A model generated the notes under the pieces. It searched no databases. It worked only from the letters and a program-made list of their open reading frames with translations, and was not told the DNA's origin. The position numbers were made by a program, and so were the translations under genes. DNA of 39,819 nt from Alphaproteobacteria bacterium (GTDB lineage Bacteria > Pseudomonadota > Alphaproteobacteria > Bin95), in the NCBI GenBank assembly GCA_022825195.1, contig JAJDYL010000115.1, forward strand, positions 1 to 39,819, read 5' to 3'. Positions 1 to 6,677 of the stretch are shown here, piece after piece; the stretch's first letter is position 1; each line of letters begins with the position of its first letter.

Positions 1-119
1 ACGCTTCGTCACCGGCCTCACGACCGGTAACGCACGGCTCGCGGTGGAAACGCGGTCGGCTACTCCTTCGTTCCGCAGGACTTTCACCCGCTACCCCCAC
101 ACCAGTTAGCCTGGCGCTC
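1..119 (-). mobile_element. Probable 5' end of a group II intron, cut by the window edge
   Basis: Read on the minus strand, this stretch looks like domain I of a bacterial group II intron. It starts near 119 with GAGCGCCAGGC, followed by a GGGTGAAAGTCC motif (about 82-93), a GGAGTAGCC motif (about 57-65) and a GAAGCG motif at the left edge. These resemble the conserved 5' part of many bacterial group II introns. The usual first bases are GUGYG; here they read GAGCG, so either the boundary is slightly off or the intron is a variant or decayed. The ribozyme body and any reverse transcriptase/maturase gene would lie left of the window. The call rests on remembered motif similarity and not on folding. 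No credible protein is encoded here. Confidence 0.55.
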
Positions 120-123
120 GAAG

Positions 124-160
124 TGTCAGGATATGTCATGAAGTGTCATGTTTTGTCATG
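124..160. repeat. Four TGTCATG-type heptamers, one every 10 bp (cluster A)
   Basis: Heptamers begin at 124 (TGTCAGG, one mismatch), 134, 144 and 154 (all TGTCATG). The spacing is exactly 10 bp, about one helical turn, so a protein binding each heptamer would sit on one face of the DNA. The cluster lies directly beside the presumed intron end at 119. Function is unknown. Confidence 0.85.
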
Positions 161-567
161 GGACCGGCCTCCGCACCGGCCGTTTGCGCCCGTACGGCGG
201 TGGCTCGCAAGGCAAAGCAGCCTCCATGCCGGTCCGTGGTTCCGGACGCCCCGTTGCCGGAGGAGCCCGCCTCTCCCGCGCATAATGCGCGCGCGTTTTG
301 CGGCGGCGCCCGTGCGCCCGCGCGCGCGAGGCGGCGGGCGGGACCCCTGCCGGAGTGTCATGGGATGTCATGTTTTGTCATGGGGCCGGTCTCCGCCCCA
401 GCCGTTTGCGCCGGTCCGGCGGTCGTTCGCAAGGCATTGCAGCTTCCTTTCGGTTCGCGGTCCCGGACGCTCCCGTTGCCGGAGGAGCGTCCCTCCCCCG
501 CGCATAATGCGCGCGCGTTTCGCGGCGGCGCGCGTGCGCCCGCGCAAGGCGGCGGGGGCGGGTCTTG
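134..567. repeat. Imperfect tandem duplication, 222-bp period
   Basis: Two copies lie head to tail, about 134-345 and 356-567. Landmarks keep a constant offset of 222 bp: TGTCATG 144/366, TTTGCG 183/405, GTTGCCGGAGGAG 253/475 and CATAATGCGCGCGCG 281/503. The copies differ by scattered substitutions and conserve no reading frame, so the duplication is old and probably non-coding. Confidence 0.85.
356..382. repeat. Three TGTCATG heptamers, one every 10 bp (cluster B)
   Basis: Exact TGTCATG heptamers begin at 356, 366 and 376. The last two correspond to 144 and 154 in cluster A, displaced by 222 bp. Both clusters are followed by GGxCCGG and then similar sequence. Confidence 0.85.
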
Positions 568-835
568 CGGCCAACGCCGCCGGTCGGGGTCGGGGGTCGT
601 TCATGGTCATTCGTGCCTCCTCCTTTCGGGGCCGGGGGCGGGACGGGCGGTCCCTGTTTGGCGCGTATCGTGCGCCGGTGCGGGCGCGGGCGGGCGTATC
701 GCGGCGGCGCGGTTCGCGCGCGTGATTGCCCGCGCGCACGGGCGCGCGGCAGCGGGCCGGGCACTGGGCGCACCCCTCCCGTCCGCTTACGCCGGGGCGT
801 TTGCGGCGCCCCAGCCATGCTTTCTGCAGAAAAGC

Positions 836-864
836 GGAAAGGCAGCCCCGGAAGCCGCCTTTCC
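836..864. other. Stem-loop in the gene-free stretch
   Basis: GGAAAGGC at 836-843 pairs perfectly with GCCTTTCC at 857-864 across a 13-nt loop. No T-run follows on the plus strand; on the minus strand a short run of T's follows. It could be a weak terminator for minus-strand transcription from the gene ending at 1012, but it lies almost 150 bp beyond that gene. Confidence 0.35.
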
Positions 865-1011
865 CTCATGCCTATTCTACTCCATTCCTCGGAAAGTCAA
901 GCTGATCGGGAACAAAAAAAGACAATATCGGGCAACTTTCTCACAATCCGTTGGATTGGCAGGATAGTATTTTCTTCCTCCTTCGGCTGGCGGCAGGGAC
1001 ACGGCGGCCTG

Positions 1012-2001
1012 TCAGGCCGGGGCGTCTCCGGTGGTGAGCACGATCTTGCCGGCGACCTTGCGGGAGAGCAGGCGGCGGAGCGCATCGGCCGCCCGTTCGA
1101 GGGGCCAGGTCCCGGCTATGCGCGGCTTGAGCGCGCCGTCCTCGTAGAGCGTGAAGAGGTCCGCGAAGCTCCGTTGCAGCCGCTCGGGCTCGCGTTCCCG
1201 GTGGGAGCTCCAATAGACGCCGATGGCGGCGGCGTTCTTGACCAGAAGCAGGTTGGCCGGCGCCTGCGGAATCCGCCCGGCCGCGAAGCCCACGACCAGC
1301 AGCCTGCCGCCCCAGGCGATGCAGCGCATGGAGGCGTCGAAGACATCGCCGCCCACGGGATCGTAGATCACATCCGCGCCGCGCCCCTCCGTGATCTCCC
1401 TGACGCGCGCCCGGATATCCTCGCTCCTGTAGTCGATGCCGTGGTCCGCGCCGTGCTCCAGGGCGACGGCGAGCTTTTCCGGCCCGCCCGCGGTCGCGAT
1501 GACGGTTGCGCCCATCGCCTTGCCGATCTCGACCGCGGTGAGCCCGACGCCGCCGGCCGCGCCGTGCACGAGCAGCGTTTCCCCTGCCTTGAGGCCGCCG
1601 CGATGGTCGAGGCCGATATGGCTGGTGCCGTAGGTGACGGGGAAGCCGGCCGCAGTGACGAAGTCCATGCTCTCCGGCAGCCGGTAGACATGCACGGCCG
1701 GAACGCAGACCTGCTCGCGGTAGGCCCCGTAGTCCATGACCGCCATGACGCGCTCGCCGATCTCGAAGCCTTCCACACCGGGCCCGAGCGCATCGACGCG
1801 GCCCGCGCATTCGAAGCCGGGACTGAAGGGGAAGTCCGGGCGGGTCTGGTACTGGCCGGCCGCCACGAGGGAGTCGGCGAAATTCACGCCGACGGCCTCC
1901 GCGCGCACGCGGAGCTCGCCGGGGCCCGGCGCTTCCGGTTCGATCTCCTCGACGGTGAAGGCGTCGATGCCGTCGAACGACCTGCAGAGGACCGCGCGCA
2001 T
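1012..2001 (-). CDS. NADPH:quinone oxidoreductase-like zinc-independent MDR reductase
   Basis: This 329-residue protein belongs to the medium-chain dehydrogenase/reductase superfamily, quinone oxidoreductase branch. Members reduce quinones or activated C=C bonds with NADPH in the cytoplasm. An N-terminal GroES-like domain (about 1-120) precedes a Rossmann domain with HGAAGGVG at about 146-153, the nucleotide-binding loop typical of quinone oxidoreductases. The cysteine cluster of zinc alcohol dehydrogenases is absent. The length fits the family. Its ATG shares one base with the stop of the upstream dienelactone hydrolase gene (TGATG), so the two are probably translationally coupled. A short perfect inverted repeat (1005-1019) covers the stop codon. 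The true substrate cannot be told. Confidence 0.9.
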   Translation of the reverse strand: MRAVLCRSFDGIDAFTVEEIEPEAPGPGELRVRAEAVGVNFADSLVAAGQYQTRPDFPFSPGFECAGRVDALGPGVEGFEIGERVMAVMDYGAYREQVCVPAVHVYRLPESMDFVTAAGFPVTYGTSHIGLDHRGGLKAGETLLVHGAAGGVGLTAVEIGKAMGATVIATAGGPEKLAVALEHGADHGIDYRSEDIRARVREITEGRGADVIYDPVGGDVFDASMRCIAWGGRLLVVGFAAGRIPQAPANLLLVKNAAAIGVYWSSHREREPERLQRSFADLFTLYEDGALKPRIAGTWPLERAADALRRLLSRKVAGKIVLTTGDAPA

Positions 2002-2699
2002 CAGCGCAGCACCCGGTCCAGCATCGCTTCCGAGCGCCCGTTGGCGAGCTCCTTCATGGCCGTCACCTCGGTGGCCGCGCCCTCGCGCGCGAAGGCGTGG
2101 TCCGTGTCGGCATAGGTGTAGATTTCGGCCCCGGCGTGGCCGGCGAGCGCCGCCGCCGTCGCATCGCGCACCGGCGGCGGGGTCCACGGGTCGGCCTCGC
2201 CGATATGCAGCATGACGGGGCGCGTGATCTGCGCCGCCTCGTCCAGATAGCCCTCGATGCCGACGCCGTAATAGGAGATGTCGCAATCCGCCTCGCCGCG
2301 CGCGGCGTGCAGGAAGGCGAGCAGGCCGCCCAGGCAGTAGCCCTGCGTCGCCACCTTGCCGCTGCATTCGGGCATGTCCCTGAGCCGCGCGACGGCCGCG
2401 GCCGTGTCCGAGACCGCGAGATCGACATTGAAATCCGAACGCGTCGCCAGCGCCCGGTCGCGGTGGCCGGGCGTCTCCGGGTCGAGTTCGAAGTCCGGGT
2501 CGATGCGCCAGTAGAGCTTCGGGCAGACGGCGAGGAAGCCCCTGCCCGCCCAGTAGTCGGCAATCGCGCGCATGAAGCGGTTGACGCCGAACACCTCGTT
2601 CAGCAGCAGGAGGCCGGGCGCCGGGCCGGCGGTGTCGGGAAAGGCCGCATAGGCGCCGAAGGTCTCGCCGGCGCGCGTGGTGATCGTGAGCTCGGACAT
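2001..2699 (-). CDS. Dienelactone hydrolase family protein
   Basis: This 232-residue cytoplasmic alpha/beta hydrolase resembles dienelactone hydrolase (carboxymethylenebutenolidase). The nucleophile motif GYCLGG places Cys122, with Asp170 (GEADPW) and His201 (DTDHAF) completing a Cys-Asp-His triad at almost the numbering of the classical Pseudomonas enzyme. Glu35 in NEVFG matches the conserved Glu that activates the cysteine. The family hydrolyses dienelactones in chlorocatechol breakdown, but many members act on other esters, and no other chlorocatechol genes are nearby. It is first in the two-gene operon with the reductase. No clear Shine-Dalgarno precedes the ATG. A TACAAT hexamer on the minus strand at 2739-2734 could be its -10. 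Confidence 0.9.
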   Translation of the reverse strand: MSELTITTRAGETFGAYAAFPDTAGPAPGLLLLNEVFGVNRFMRAIADYWAGRGFLAVCPKLYWRIDPDFELDPETPGHRDRALATRSDFNVDLAVSDTAAAVARLRDMPECSGKVATQGYCLGGLLAFLHAARGEADCDISYYGVGIEGYLDEAAQITRPVMLHIGEADPWTPPPVRDATAAALAGHAGAEIYTYADTDHAFAREGAATEVTAMKELANGRSEAMLDRVLR

Positions 2700-2820
2700 G
2701 GAATGGGGGGTCTCGTTTCGGGGAGCGGCGCGCATTGTAGCAGGCGGTTTCGGCAAGGCGGACATGCCGTGCGTTTTGCGGGACAATGGGCGGGCCGGAG
2801 AAGCAGGGGGAGGCGAACGC

Positions 2821-3654
2821 ATGGCCGAGCTGGAAGGGAAGACCGCCGTCATCACGGGGGGCGCGAGCGGAATCGGCGAGGCGACGGCGCGGCTGTTCGC
2901 CGCCGAGGGCGCGCGCGTCGTGATCGCCGACATGCAGCGCGAGCGGGGCGAGGCGCTGGCGGAGGAGCTCGGCGAGGCGGCGCTCTTCGCCCCCTGCGAG
3001 GTGCGCGAGGAGGCGGAGGTGAAGGCGGCCGTCGATCTCGCGCTCGACCGCTGGGGACGGCTCGACTGCATGTTCAACAATGCGGGCTTCGGGGGCGCGC
3101 TCGGGCCGCTGGAGGCGATTCCCGCCGAGGAGTTCGACCTGTCCTTCGACGTGCTGGTGCGCGGCGTGTTCCTCGGCATGAAGCACGCCATCCCGGCGAT
3201 GAAGGCGCAGGGCTCGGGCAGCATCGTCAACACCGGTAGCATCGCCGGCATCACCGCCGGGCGCGGGCCGCAGGTCTATTCGGCGGCCAAGGCGGCCGTG
3301 GTGCATCTCTCGAAGGTCTCGGCGATGGAGCTCGGCGAGCACTCGGTCCGGGTGAATTGCGTCTGCCCCGGCTATATCGCGACGCCGCTTTCGGCCAACA
3401 CCGTCGGCAGGCCGGACAGCCTGATCGAGGAACGGCTGGACGACTACGCCCTGCAGCAGCCGATCCCGCGCGTCGGGCGGCCGCGCGACATTGCCGAGAC
3501 CGTGCTGTTTCTGGCGAGCGACCGGTCGAGCTTCGTCACCGGCCAGGCGATCACCGTGGACGGCGGCGCGGCCAGCGGCGTGCTCTGGCGCGACCAGAAA
3601 CCCTTCTACAAGCAATACCGCCCCATCCGCGTCTACCACCCGGACCGGCGTTAG
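2821..3654 (+). CDS. SDR family NAD(P)-dependent oxidoreductase
   Basis: This 277-residue classical short-chain dehydrogenase carries the cofactor loop TGGASGIG (12-19), NNAG (86-89) and catalytic Ser140, Tyr153 and Lys157 in the YxxxK motif. It ends with the family's TGQAITVDGG segment followed by an extra tail of about 25 residues rich in aromatic and basic residues, which is unusual for the family. Asp37 after the second strand suggests a preference for NAD. The ATG has a good ribosome site (GGGGGAGG). It transcribes away from the minus-strand operon and ends five bases before the next gene, so it probably heads the operon with the VDWSA-type and hydantoinase genes. The substrate is unknown. 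Confidence 0.92.
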   Translation: MAELEGKTAVITGGASGIGEATARLFAAEGARVVIADMQRERGEALAEELGEAALFAPCEVREEAEVKAAVDLALDRWGRLDCMFNNAGFGGALGPLEAIPAEEFDLSFDVLVRGVFLGMKHAIPAMKAQGSGSIVNTGSIAGITAGRGPQVYSAAKAAVVHLSKVSAMELGEHSVRVNCVCPGYIATPLSANTVGRPDSLIEERLDDYALQQPIPRVGRPRDIAETVLFLASDRSSFVTGQAITVDGGAASGVLWRDQKPFYKQYRPIRVYHPDRR

Positions 3655-3659
3655 GGTCG

Positions 3660-4598
3660 TTGCCGCTCTTCGAGACCCACATCATCGTGGACTGGTCGGC
3701 GCGCTCGAAGCCGAGCCCGGCCCGGCCGAGTCCCGACTCGATCTGGTGGGCGGCGATCCGCGAAGGCTGCGCTCTGGAGCCGCAATATGAGCGGACCCGC
3801 CATGACGCGGTCGAAAACCTCGCCGCCTTTATCGGCGGGGAACTGAATGCCGGGCGCCGCGTTCTGGCCGGCTTCGATTTCCCGTTCGGCTATCCGGAGG
3901 GCGTTGCGGCGCGCCTGACCGGCCGGGCCTCGGCGCCTGCGCTCCGGGACTGGCTGACGGCGCGTATCGCGGACAGGCCGGACAATGGCAACAACCGCTT
4001 TGCCGTAGCCGAGGAAATGAACCGGTGCTGGCCGGGCCTCGGGCCGTTCTGGGGCCGTCCGTCGGTATGGCACTACCCGGAAATTCCGGTCAGGGCGCGC
4101 GACCGCACCTGCCGGGACGGGCACCCGTCGGAGCGCCGCATCGCCGACCTCCGGGCATCGGGTGCCAAGACCGTCTGGCAACTGGCCTATGCGGGCTCCG
4201 TCGGCTCGCAGGTGCTTGTGGGCCTGCCCGCCTTGAAACGGCTGCTGGAAGACCCGCGCATCGGCGGGCGCGGCGCGGTCTGGCCCTTCGATACCGGACT
4301 GCAAGCGCCGGATACCCGCGAGACGCCGTTCGTCATCGCGGAAATCTACCCCTCGCTTCTCAGGAAGGAGATCGCCAGGCGCCGGCGCGACGGCGAAGTC
4401 CCGGACCGCGCCCAGGTCCGCGTCAATGCAGCGGCATTTGCGCGGCTGGACAGGAGGGGCGGCCTTGCCCCACTGTTCGAAGGGGCGTGCGGCCTTAGTC
4501 CAGACGAATGCCGCGCTGTCGTTGAAGAAGAGGCTTGGATACTCGGCCTCGGCCATGAAGCCGAACTATGCCGTTCCGCAAAAACGAAACGAACGAAA
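3660..4598 (+). CDS. VDWSA-motif conserved protein, no stop codon of its own
   Basis: The first 313 codons of a continuous frame to 6677 form a separate domain. It begins with a VDWSA motif (residues 10-14 from a TTG start at 3660), followed by a GFDFPFGYP segment and an EIYPSL segment. I recall similar alphaproteobacterial proteins being labelled molybdopterin-guanine dinucleotide synthesis or cobalamin-related, with little evidence; the Asp-rich N-terminus also resembles RNase H-like DUF429 proteins. I cannot assign a function. TTG 3660 is the only plausible start: it lies five bases after the SDR stop, and the next in-frame ATG lies far inside the domain. The domain seems to end near WILGLG, then an A-rich stretch that looks like intergenic DNA (4571-4598) leads in frame into HyuA. 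Confidence 0.7.
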
Positions 4599-6677
4599 AT
4601 GCCTGACGAAAAATTGACCTGCCGCATCGGCGTCGATGTCGGCGGGACCTTTACCGATGTCGTCATCGACCATGCCGGCGTGCAAACCTCCGCCAAGGTG
4701 CCGACGACGCCGGATGCGCCGGAAACCGGGGTGATCGAGGGCATCGGGGCGGCGCTCGAACGCGCCGGCATCGCGCCGGAAGCGGTCGATCTCGTCATTC
4801 ACGGCACCACGCTCGCCACCAACGCGCTGATCGAGCGCAAGGGCGCGCGAACCGCGCTGCTGACCACCGAGGGGTTCCGCGACTCCATCGAGATGGCCTA
4901 CGAGCACCGGTTCGAGCAATACGACCTCTACATGGAGCGCCCGGAGCCGCTGGTGCCGCGCGAACGCCGCCTCGGCGTGCCGGAGCGGCTGGCGGCGGAC
5001 GGCTCCCTGCTCCTGCCGCTCGACGAGGCGGCGGTCGCCGCCCATGCCGCGTTCTTCCGGGGGGAAGGCGTGGAGGCGGTCGCGGTGGGCTTCCTGCATT
5101 CCTATGTGGACGATTCCCACGAGCGCCGCGCGGCCGCCATCCTGAGGCGGGAACTGCCGGAGGCGACGGTCTGCCTGTCGTCGGAGGTGTCGCCGGAAAT
5201 CCGTGAATATGACCGCCTCTCCACCACCGTCGCCAACGCCTATGTCCGACCGCTGATCGCGGGTTATGTCGGCCGTCTGGAGGCCGCGCTCCGGGAACGC
5301 GGGCTCGCCTGCCCGCTGCTGCTCACCATGTCGAGCGGCGCGGTGACGACGGTGGAGACGGCGCAGCGCTTCCCGATCCGGCTGGTCGAGTCCGGCCCGG
5401 CCGGCGGCGCGGTGCTCGCCCGCAATGTCGCCGCCGGGCACGGGCTGGACAAGGCGCTCTCCTTCGACATGGGCGGCACCACGGCGAAAATCTGCCTGAT
5501 CGACGACTACCGCCCGCAACTGTCCCGCAATTTCGAGGTGGCGCGGCAATACCGGTTCCTGAAGGGCAGCGGCCTGCCGCTGCGCATTCCGGCCATCGAG
5601 ATGGTCGAGATCGGCGCGGGCGGCGGCTCCATCGCGCGCGTCGATGCGCTCCGGCGGATCGTCGTCGGCCCCGACAGCGCGGGAGCCGATCCGGGCCCGG
5701 CCTGCTACGGGCGCGGCGGCGGCGCGCCGACCGTGACCGACGCGGACCTGATGCTCGGCCGCATCGACCCGGCCCGGTTCGCCGGCGGCACCATGGCGCT
5801 GGACGGCGACGCCGCCCGGCAGGCCGTCGAACGCGATGTCGGCGGCCCGCTCGGGATGACGGACGAGGTGGCCGCAGCCGGCGTCAGCGAAATCGTGGAC
5901 GAGGCCATGGCCAATGCCGCGCGCGTCCACGCGATCGAGAGCGGCAAGCCTCTGGGCGGGCGGGTGCTCATCGCATTCGGCGGCGCGGCCCCGCTCCACG
6001 CCGCGCGCCTCGCGACCAAGCTCGGGATCGACACGGTGATCGTGCCGCCGGGGGCGGGGGTGGGCTCGGCCATCGGTTTCCTGTCCGCGCCCATCGCCTA
6101 TGAAGTGGTGCGCTCGCGCTTCGTCGCGCTCGACAATTTCGCTCCGGCGATCGTCGATGCGCTGTTCGACGAGATGCGCGCCGAGGCGGAGGCCGTGGTG
6201 CGGCTGGGCGCGCCCGATGCCGTGCTGGAGGAGACCCGGACCGGCTATATGCGCTACCGCGGACAGGGGCACGAGATTGCCGTCGAACTGCCGGAACGGG
6301 CCGACGCGGACGACTATCGCGAGCGGTTCGACGAGGCCTATCGCCGCCTCTACGGGCGCACGATCCCGGCGCTGGAGGTAGAGGTGATGTCCTGGAGCCT
6401 GGCGCTGGGCGCCGCCGACCGGCTGCCGCCGCGCCTGCCGCTGGCGCCGCCGAGGGCTGCCGGCGCGCCCGCAGGCAAGCGGACGCTTTACGATACGGAA
6501 GCGGGCGGACCGATGGAGGCGGCAGTGCATCTGCGCGCCGACCTCGCGCCGGGTGTCCGGCTTGCAGGCCCGGCGGTCGTGGTAGAGGATGAGACCGCTA
6601 CCGTTGCGCCCGAAGGCTTCGACCTCACCGTCGCCGCCTCCGGCGCCCTGGTGCTGACGCGGAGGGGGGCAGCATGA
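4599..6677 (+). CDS. hyuA: Hydantoinase/oxoprolinase family protein, subunit A
   Basis: This is an ATP-dependent HyuA-type subunit of 692 residues from ATG 4599, the normal length for the family. Near the N-terminus it has the phosphate-binding signature GVDVGGTFTDVV, then HGTTLATNALIERKG. Later segments SFDMGGTTAK and GGGSIA belong to the actin-like ATPase fold. With subunit B it forms the cytoplasmic enzyme that opens cyclic amides such as hydantoins or 5-oxoproline, or carboxylates ketones in the acetone carboxylase branch. No ribosome-binding site precedes ATG 4599 and the frame is open back to 3660, so it may be made as the C-terminal part of a 1005-residue fusion or translated by coupling. 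Its stop overlaps the next start as ATGA. Confidence 0.9.
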   Translation: MPDEKLTCRIGVDVGGTFTDVVIDHAGVQTSAKVPTTPDAPETGVIEGIGAALERAGIAPEAVDLVIHGTTLATNALIERKGARTALLTTEGFRDSIEMAYEHRFEQYDLYMERPEPLVPRERRLGVPERLAADGSLLLPLDEAAVAAHAAFFRGEGVEAVAVGFLHSYVDDSHERRAAAILRRELPEATVCLSSEVSPEIREYDRLSTTVANAYVRPLIAGYVGRLEAALRERGLACPLLLTMSSGAVTTVETAQRFPIRLVESGPAGGAVLARNVAAGHGLDKALSFDMGGTTAKICLIDDYRPQLSRNFEVARQYRFLKGSGLPLRIPAIEMVEIGAGGGSIARVDALRRIVVGPDSAGADPGPACYGRGGGAPTVTDADLMLGRIDPARFAGGTMALDGDAARQAVERDVGGPLGMTDEVAAAGVSEIVDEAMANAARVHAIESGKPLGGRVLIAFGGAAPLHAARLATKLGIDTVIVPPGAGVGSAIGFLSAPIAYEVVRSRFVALDNFAPAIVDALFDEMRAEAEAVVRLGAPDAVLEETRTGYMRYRGQGHEIAVELPERADADDYRERFDEAYRRLYGRTIPALEVEVMSWSLALGAADRLPPRLPLAPPRAAGAPAGKRTLYDTEAGGPMEAAVHLRADLAPGVRLAGPAVVVEDETATVAPEGFDLTVAASGALVLTRRGAA

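Larger units (their letters stand above)
110..1011. other. Gene-free stretch of about 900 bp with repeats
   Basis: No reading frame here resembles a known protein. Open frames exist on both strands only because the DNA is extremely GC-rich, and their translations are low-complexity Arg/Ala/Pro. The stretch contains phased heptamers (124-382), a duplication of 222-bp period (about 134-567) and a stem-loop at 836-864. From about 860 to 1000 the base composition becomes noticeably richer in A+T, unlike the rest of the window. Confidence 0.7.

Noticed and set aside
124..382. CRISPR array
   Set aside because: The repeated unit is only 7 bp with 3-bp gaps and there are no spacers of CRISPR length or cas genes.
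124..567. Iteron-type plasmid replication origin
   Set aside because: Iterons are longer, no replication protein gene is present and the window is chromosomal in content. Kept only as an open idea under the heptamer finding.
836..864. Rho-independent terminator for the reductase gene
   Set aside because: The stem is good but it is about 150 bp past the stop and lacks a proper T-run; listed only as a stem-loop.
565..2115. Long plus-strand open frame of 516 codons over the repeats and opposite the reductase gene
   Set aside because: Low-complexity translation and overlap with a well-supported minus-strand gene; a by-product of very high GC.
1012..2699. Chlorocatechol or aromatic degradation operon
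   Set aside because: A dienelactone hydrolase alone is not enough; no dioxygenase, cycloisomerase or maleylacetate reductase is linked to it.
2001..3639. Long minus-strand frames extending the reductase and hydrolase genes upstream
   Set aside because: The extensions lie opposite the well-supported SDR gene and add no family-like sequence; the family starts are at 2001 and 2699.
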